Source: CAZDOD01 sp964506935 (GTDB lineage: Bacteria; Desulfobacterota; Zymogenia; Zymogenales; Zymogenaceae). Taken from it: a stretch of DNA of 9,991 nt. The translations under genes were made by a program, and so were the position numbers. Below, in pieces: positions 6,419 through 9,991 of this stretch (position 1 is its first letter; every line of letters begins with the position of its first letter). The notes beneath the pieces were generated by a model. The model was not told where the DNA came from and did no database searches. It saw only the letters and a program-made list of their open reading frames with translations. Where the stretch lies: positions 1 to 9,991 of the forward strand of contig CAZDOD010000106.1 in the NCBI GenBank assembly GCA_964506935.1, written 5' to 3'.

Positions 6419-7063
6419 TTAATCAGATTTGGTATCTAATCCACTCAAGACGATGGATGTTAGCATGTCGGTTGCACTTTTCGCCTCTGAGTCCGAAATC
6501 GATCTCGTGCCCTCCAGTATCCACCGAAGCATAATCCGCTCGATCGAGCCGTAGACGGCGTATGCGGCGAGGATGCTGTCTATATCCTTTTTAAACATCC
6601 CTCTCTTTTGACCCATCTTGATTATCTCGGAGAGCAAGGTGAATGCGTCGGTAAAGTGGCTGATATTGTCGCTGTTGAAAAAGCTAGTGCTCTTGGCCAC
6701 ATCGACAACCATCACTTTAATCATATTCGGATTGTTCTTGTATGAGTGGAATATAAAGGAGATGATCTTCCTGAGCATCTCCCTCGGATCGTCCATCTCT
6801 TCTTTGGTATTCTTGATGGCGTCCAAAAGCGCCTTCCATCGGGTGTTGAATATCGATATTAAGAGGTCTTCCTTTTTTTTGAAATAGTGGTAGACAAGCC
6901 CGTATGCTATCCCTGCCTCTTTTGCAATATCGGAGACTCTTGATCCATAGTAACCTTTTTCGGAGAAGACCTTTATTGCCGCGTCGAGTATCGCCTTGGT
7001 CTTATCGGTATATGTTTCGCTTACTTCGTTGGCTTCGCCTGTAGTTGAGTATTCTTTCGTCAT
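6419..7063 (-). CDS. TetR family transcriptional regulator
   Basis: 214 residues. After an unstructured-looking polar tail of about 18 residues, the N-terminal domain has the classic TetR three-helix DNA-binding unit: KTKAILDAAIKVFSEKGYYG (21-40), then the helix-turn-helix from SRVSDIAKEAGIA to GLVYHYFKKKEDLL (41-68). The C-terminal helical domain (about 75-214) should bind a ligand and dimerise. As first gene of an operon with two acyl-CoA dehydrogenases it probably represses that operon until an acyl-CoA or related ligand binds, as FadR of Bacillus and PsrA do; this is inference from context. A strong promoter and an inverted repeat at the start point lie upstream and suggest autoregulation. 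The start at 7063 has AAAGGG (7067-7072), rather close to the ATG. Confidence 0.9.
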   Translation of the reverse strand: MTKEYSTTGEANEVSETYTDKTKAILDAAIKVFSEKGYYGSRVSDIAKEAGIAYGLVYHYFKKKEDLLISIFNTRWKALLDAIKNTKEEMDDPREMLRKIISFIFHSYKNNPNMIKVMVVDVAKSTSFFNSDNISHFTDAFTLLSEIIKMGQKRGMFKKDIDSILAAYAVYGSIERIMLRWILEGTRSISDSEAKSATDMLTSIVLSGLDTKSD

Positions 7064-7193
7064 TTTCCCTTTTTGTAAATCATCTATGAAAGAAAATTCC
7101 CTTCACACTTTACTAATATCAAACATCAATATTGAAGTATGGGGCCGGATTTCCCATCTTTCTCGATTTTCGGAGAGGTTTCTACAAAATAGA

Positions 7194-7209
7194 TTGATTC
7201 ATCAGTCAA
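7194..7209. promoter_or_regulatory. Candidate TetR operator (imperfect inverted repeat)
   Basis: On the minus strand the site reads TTGACTGATGAATCAA; 12 of 16 positions are symmetric, with TTGA/TCAA ends. It lies directly downstream of the -10 box of the tetR promoter and covers the predicted transcription start (about 7205), the usual place for an autoregulatory operator. Inside it the plus strand also reads TGAT-TC-ATCA, a shorter exact repeat. Confidence 0.45.
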
Positions 7210-7211
7210 AG

Positions 7212-7240
7212 AGTCTATACATAACGGATTCTTTTGTCAA
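7212..7240 (-). promoter_or_regulatory. sigma70-like promoter of the tetR-ACAD operon
   Basis: On the minus strand, a consensus -35 box TTGACA (7240-7235) and a -10 box TAGACT (7217-7212, 4 of 6 matches) are separated by exactly 17 nt. Transcription would start near 7205 and give a leader of about 140 nt before the tetR ATG at 7063. Confidence 0.7.
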
Positions 7241-7312
7241 GTCGAAATTGTTTTTCCTGTCGTGTAATTCTTTTGATTAACAGATCTCATCCGATCGAAA
7301 TTAAAAAATTGG

Positions 7313-7341
7313 TTGGGAATGAGTGGAGAAGGTGTTATAAT
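7313..7341 (+). promoter_or_regulatory. sigma70-like promoter of the P-type ATPase gene
   Basis: TTGGGA (7313-7318, 4 of 6 matches) and a perfect TATAAT (7336-7341) are spaced by 17 nt. The predicted start near 7348 leaves a leader of about 54 nt ahead of the ATPase ATG at 7402. Confidence 0.7.
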
Positions 7342-7401
7342 CCAAAAAGCTGTTTTGAGTTATTATCTTTGATATTAAAAGAAAGGCGGTTTGATTTTAA
7401 A

Positions 7402-9991
7402 ATGATAAGGCTACCCGAAAAGCCGTGGGCGAAATCGAGCGAAGATGTGCTCGGTGACCTCGGCGTATCGGTCGATCATGGACTAGGCGAAAAGGAAGTA
7501 ATAGAAAGGCTTGAAAGATACGGCCCGAACAGCCTCATCCTTGCCGAGAAGAAAAATGCGTGGCGTATACTCTTTGATCAGTTTAAAAGCCTAATAATCC
7601 TACTCCTCGTAGTTGCGGCAGTTGTCTCTTTTGCGTTCGGGGAGATTGCGGAGGGAGTGGCGATAGTTGTGGTCATAGCGATCAATTCGGCCATCGGCTT
7701 TTTTACGGAGCTCAAGGCCGTTCGCTCGATGGAGGCCCTAAAGAAACTCGGTAGCGTAAATACGAGGGTCCGTCGCGGAAAGAGGGTCATCGAGGTTCCG
7801 GCAGACGAGATAGTCCCAGGTGACATTATGATACTCGAGGCCGGCGATGTCGTCACGGCCGATATCCGAATAACAACGGCATCGAGGCTCATGGTAGACG
7901 AGTCGAGCCTCACGGGTGAATCCGTCCCCATAGACAAAGATATTGATACCATTTCCGAAGACGTGACGCTCGCCGAGCGGTCGAATATGCTGTTTCGAGG
8001 AAGTGCCGTAACTAGAGGTTCGGCCGAGGGTGTCGTCGTAAGGACCGGGATGGATACCGAGTTAGGGGAGATATCGCAACTTGCCGTCGGGGCAAAAAAG
8101 GAAGCGACGCCCCTCGAGGACAGGCTCGACCAGCTCGGCCATAAGCTCATATGGATAACCCTAGCCGTCGCTGTTGTCGTTGCTATATCGGGAATCATAT
8201 CGGGGAAAGGGCTGTTTTTGATGATAGAGACTTCGATCGCACTAGCCGTGGCTGCAATACCCGAGGGACTTCCGATAGTCGCAACAATCGCCCTTGCTAG
8301 GGGTGTGTGGCGGATGGCAAAGAGGAACGCCCTGATAAATCGCCTGTCTGCCGTCGAGACGCTGGGGGCGGCAGACTACATCTGCACCGACAAGACCGGA
8401 ACCCTGACCAAAAACCTCATGACGGTTACGAAAATAGTTTTTGATGAAGATGAGATCGACTCAAGCGGGAAAGAGTTTGTGGCTTTAGGGGATAAAGGCA
8501 TCGTCAAAAAATCCGATCTATTGGAAGATGTGGTATTAAGAGAGATACTTGAGGCTGGGGTGCTTTGCAACAACGCATCTCTGCATAAACACAGATCAAA
8601 CGGTGAGGGTATGGGAGTCGGTGATCCCCTGGAGGTCGCCCTCCTTTCGGTCGCCGCCAAGGCGGATATATATAAAGAAGACCTCATCGAGAGTATGCCG
8701 AAGGTCCTCGAAGAGGCGTTCGATTCGGATCTCAAGATGATGGCGACCTTTCACAAGAAGAACGGTTTTTTCCGTGTCGCCGTAAAGGGTGCCCCTGAAT
8801 CGGTGATCGAGGTATCGTCATTCATCAAAAACGGGAGTAATGACGTAAAGATAACAAACGGCGAGCGCGACCGGTGGTTGAAAAAGAGTATCCAGATGGC
8901 TCACGGGGGCCTTAGGGTAATAGCACTGGCATCAAAAGAGACAAACGATCTGAATCTAAAACCGTACGAGGACTTGACTTTTCTCGGCCTCGTGGGGATG
9001 CTCGATCCCCCGAGAAGTGAGGTTCCCATCGCCATAAATTTGTGCAGGGATGCCGGCATAAACGTGGTCATGGTAACGGGGGATCAGCCCGTCACGGCAA
9101 AAAATATCGCCCGTGCTGTAGGGCTAATAGATAAAGATGATGTCGAGGTGGTTCACGGAAAAGACCTAAAGGGGATCGAGGAGCTGTCAGAGAGTGAGAT
9201 CAAGAGGCTCCTTAATGTCCGGATTTTCGCGAGGGTCACGCCGAAGCAGAAGCTGGATTTGGTCGAGATCATTCAGAGAAACGGTTCTGTCGTGGCGATG
9301 ACCGGCGACGGGGTCAACGACGCCCCTGCCCTGAAAAAGGCGGATATCGGCATCGCAATGGGACAGAGGGGGACACAGGTCGCGAGGGAGGCCGCGGACA
9401 TGGTGCTCAAAGATGATTCATTTTTCACGATAGTTGCGGCGATAGAGCAGGGGAGGGTCATCTTTGACAATATCCGAAAATTTGTCGCCTATCTGATTTC
9501 ATGCAACATAAGCGAGATCATGATTGTATTTCTCGCGACGCTCGTAAACGCCCCGCTTCCAATACTCCCGCTCCAGATTCTGTTTCTGAATCTCGTCACC
9601 GATGTATTTCCGGCCCTCGCGATAGGGATCGGGGAGGGAGACCCGAGCGTCATGGAGCGCCCGCCGAGAGATCCGGCCGAACCGATCTTGACACGACGGC
9701 ACTGGCTCAGTATCGGTGGATACGGTATATTGATGACTTTTTCGGTCCTCGGCGCCTTGGCGATTTCACTCCTGTGGCTCGGAATGGAAGAGAAGGAGGC
9801 AATCACGGTCTCCTTTCTGACTCTCGCATTTATTCAGCTTTTTCACGTCTTCAACATGCGGGATCGCGGATCTCACATGTTCAAGAACGAGATCACACGA
9901 AATCCATCAATTTGGGGGGCGATTGTTTTATGTACGGGGCTCCTTATCGCGGGAGTATACGTCCCTGGGATATCCCACGTACTTAAAGTAA
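7402..9991 (+). CDS. P2A-type (Ca2+-transporting type) P-type ATPase, C-terminus cut by window edge
   Basis: 863 residues are visible with no stop, so probably only the last few dozen are missing. Motifs in order: cation ATPase N-terminal domain (about 1-50); actuator loop TGES (Glu173); M4 motif PEGLP with Glu288; phosphorylated Asp330 in DKTGTLT; nucleotide-binding KGAPE (462-466); hinge TGDGVNDAPA (634 on, Asp636 and Asp640). The ion ligands of SERCA site II are all present: Glu288 (M4), Asn730 and Asp734 (M6), and M5 keeps Asn702 and Glu705. In M8 the SERCA Glu908 position is Gln812, as in one-site pumps such as PMR1/PMCA. It should expel Ca2+, perhaps Mn2+, from the cytoplasm. AAAGGCGG (7382-7389) lies 12 nt before the ATG, a long spacing, but no better in-frame start exists. 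It is divergent from tetR. Confidence 0.93.
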   Translation, partial: MIRLPEKPWAKSSEDVLGDLGVSVDHGLGEKEVIERLERYGPNSLILAEKKNAWRILFDQFKSLIILLLVVAAVVSFAFGEIAEGVAIVVVIAINSAIGFFTELKAVRSMEALKKLGSVNTRVRRGKRVIEVPADEIVPGDIMILEAGDVVTADIRITTASRLMVDESSLTGESVPIDKDIDTISEDVTLAERSNMLFRGSAVTRGSAEGVVVRTGMDTELGEISQLAVGAKKEATPLEDRLDQLGHKLIWITLAVAVVVAISGIISGKGLFLMIETSIALAVAAIPEGLPIVATIALARGVWRMAKRNALINRLSAVETLGAADYICTDKTGTLTKNLMTVTKIVFDEDEIDSSGKEFVALGDKGIVKKSDLLEDVVLREILEAGVLCNNASLHKHRSNGEGMGVGDPLEVALLSVAAKADIYKEDLIESMPKVLEEAFDSDLKMMATFHKKNGFFRVAVKGAPESVIEVSSFIKNGSNDVKITNGERDRWLKKSIQMAHGGLRVIALASKETNDLNLKPYEDLTFLGLVGMLDPPRSEVPIAINLCRDAGINVVMVTGDQPVTAKNIARAVGLIDKDDVEVVHGKDLKGIEELSESEIKRLLNVRIFARVTPKQKLDLVEIIQRNGSVVAMTGDGVNDAPALKKADIGIAMGQRGTQVAREAADMVLKDDSFFTIVAAIEQGRVIFDNIRKFVAYLISCNISEIMIVFLATLVNAPLPILPLQILFLNLVTDVFPALAIGIGEGDPSVMERPPRDPAEPILTRRHWLSIGGYGILMTFSVLGALAISLLWLGMEEKEAITVSFLTLAFIQLFHVFNMRDRGSHMFKNEITRNPSIWGAIVLCTGLLIAGVYVPGISHVLKV

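Larger units (their letters stand above)
7064..7401. other. Divergent regulatory region between tetR and the ATPase gene
   Basis: 338 bp without a gene. It holds two opposed promoters (tetR operon at 7212-7240, ATPase at 7313-7341) whose -35 boxes lie about 72 bp apart, an inverted repeat at the tetR start point (7194-7209), and a perfect 10-bp palindrome TCAATATTGA (7126-7135) in the predicted leader of the tetR mRNA. That leader is about 140 nt, long for a simple operon, but I recognise no riboswitch in it. Confidence 0.6.

Noticed and set aside
7578..8198. 206-codon open frame on the minus strand, rich in Ser and Thr
   Set aside because: It lies antisense inside the P-type ATPase gene; the low-complexity composition is typical of a shadow frame.
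9501..9986. 161-codon plus-strand frame near the right edge
   Set aside because: It is a shifted frame inside the ATPase membrane domain; the ATPase frame contains the conserved M5 and M6 motifs over the same stretch.
1..9991. Search by eye for CRISPR arrays, tRNA or rRNA genes, insertion sequences and long direct repeats
   Set aside because: No periodic repeats, no cloverleaf-like or rRNA-like segments, and no transposase-like frames were seen.

Overview
The window is bacterial chromosomal DNA of medium GC content, about nine protein genes long, with tight gene spacing, Shine-Dalgarno sites and sigma70-like promoters. The gene set (acyl-CoA synthetase, a TetR-controlled pair of acyl-CoA dehydrogenases, a methylmalonyl-CoA-epimerase-like VOC protein, a branched-chain amino acid exporter) suits an organism that oxidises fatty, branched-chain or ring acyl-CoAs. 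The frequent ATA (Ile) and AGG (Arg) codons beside otherwise GC-ending codons remind me of some anaerobic Desulfobacterota. That is only an impression; no marker gene fixes the taxon.

Layout. (1) 1-453, minus: N-terminal part of an AMP-forming acyl-CoA synthetase, cut by the window edge. (2) 454-585: divergent intergenic region with a 27-bp near-perfect palindrome over a likely promoter. (3) 586-1371, plus: GNAT acetyltransferase fused to a C-terminal YoaP-like, thioredoxin-like domain. (4) 1449-3013, plus: azlC-azlD export pair (overlapping by 11 bp) followed by a VOC-family protein. (5) 3050-3826, minus: CPBP (CAAX-type) membrane protease, converging on the VOC gene. (6) 4006-7240, minus: a complete transcription unit with promoter, operator candidate, TetR regulator, two acyl-CoA dehydrogenases and an intrinsic terminator. 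(7) 7313-9991, plus: a P2A-type (Ca2+-type) cation-pumping ATPase with its own promoter, cut by the right edge.

How the genes fit together. The best-supported unit is the TetR-ACAD-ACAD operon. The regulator probably senses an acyl-CoA or related ligand and controls its own operon through an inverted repeat at the start point. The two dehydrogenases are translationally coupled. One has the classical catalytic Glu; the other lacks it at both known positions. The acyl-CoA synthetase at the left edge could feed such a pathway, but it is 4 kb away and not co-transcribed.

I see no defence island, mobile element, CRISPR array or RNA gene, and nothing that amounts to a new multi-gene system. The points worth a second look are regulatory (the 27-bp palindrome and the TetR operator) and enzymatic (the dehydrogenase with a missing base and the GNAT-YoaP fusion).
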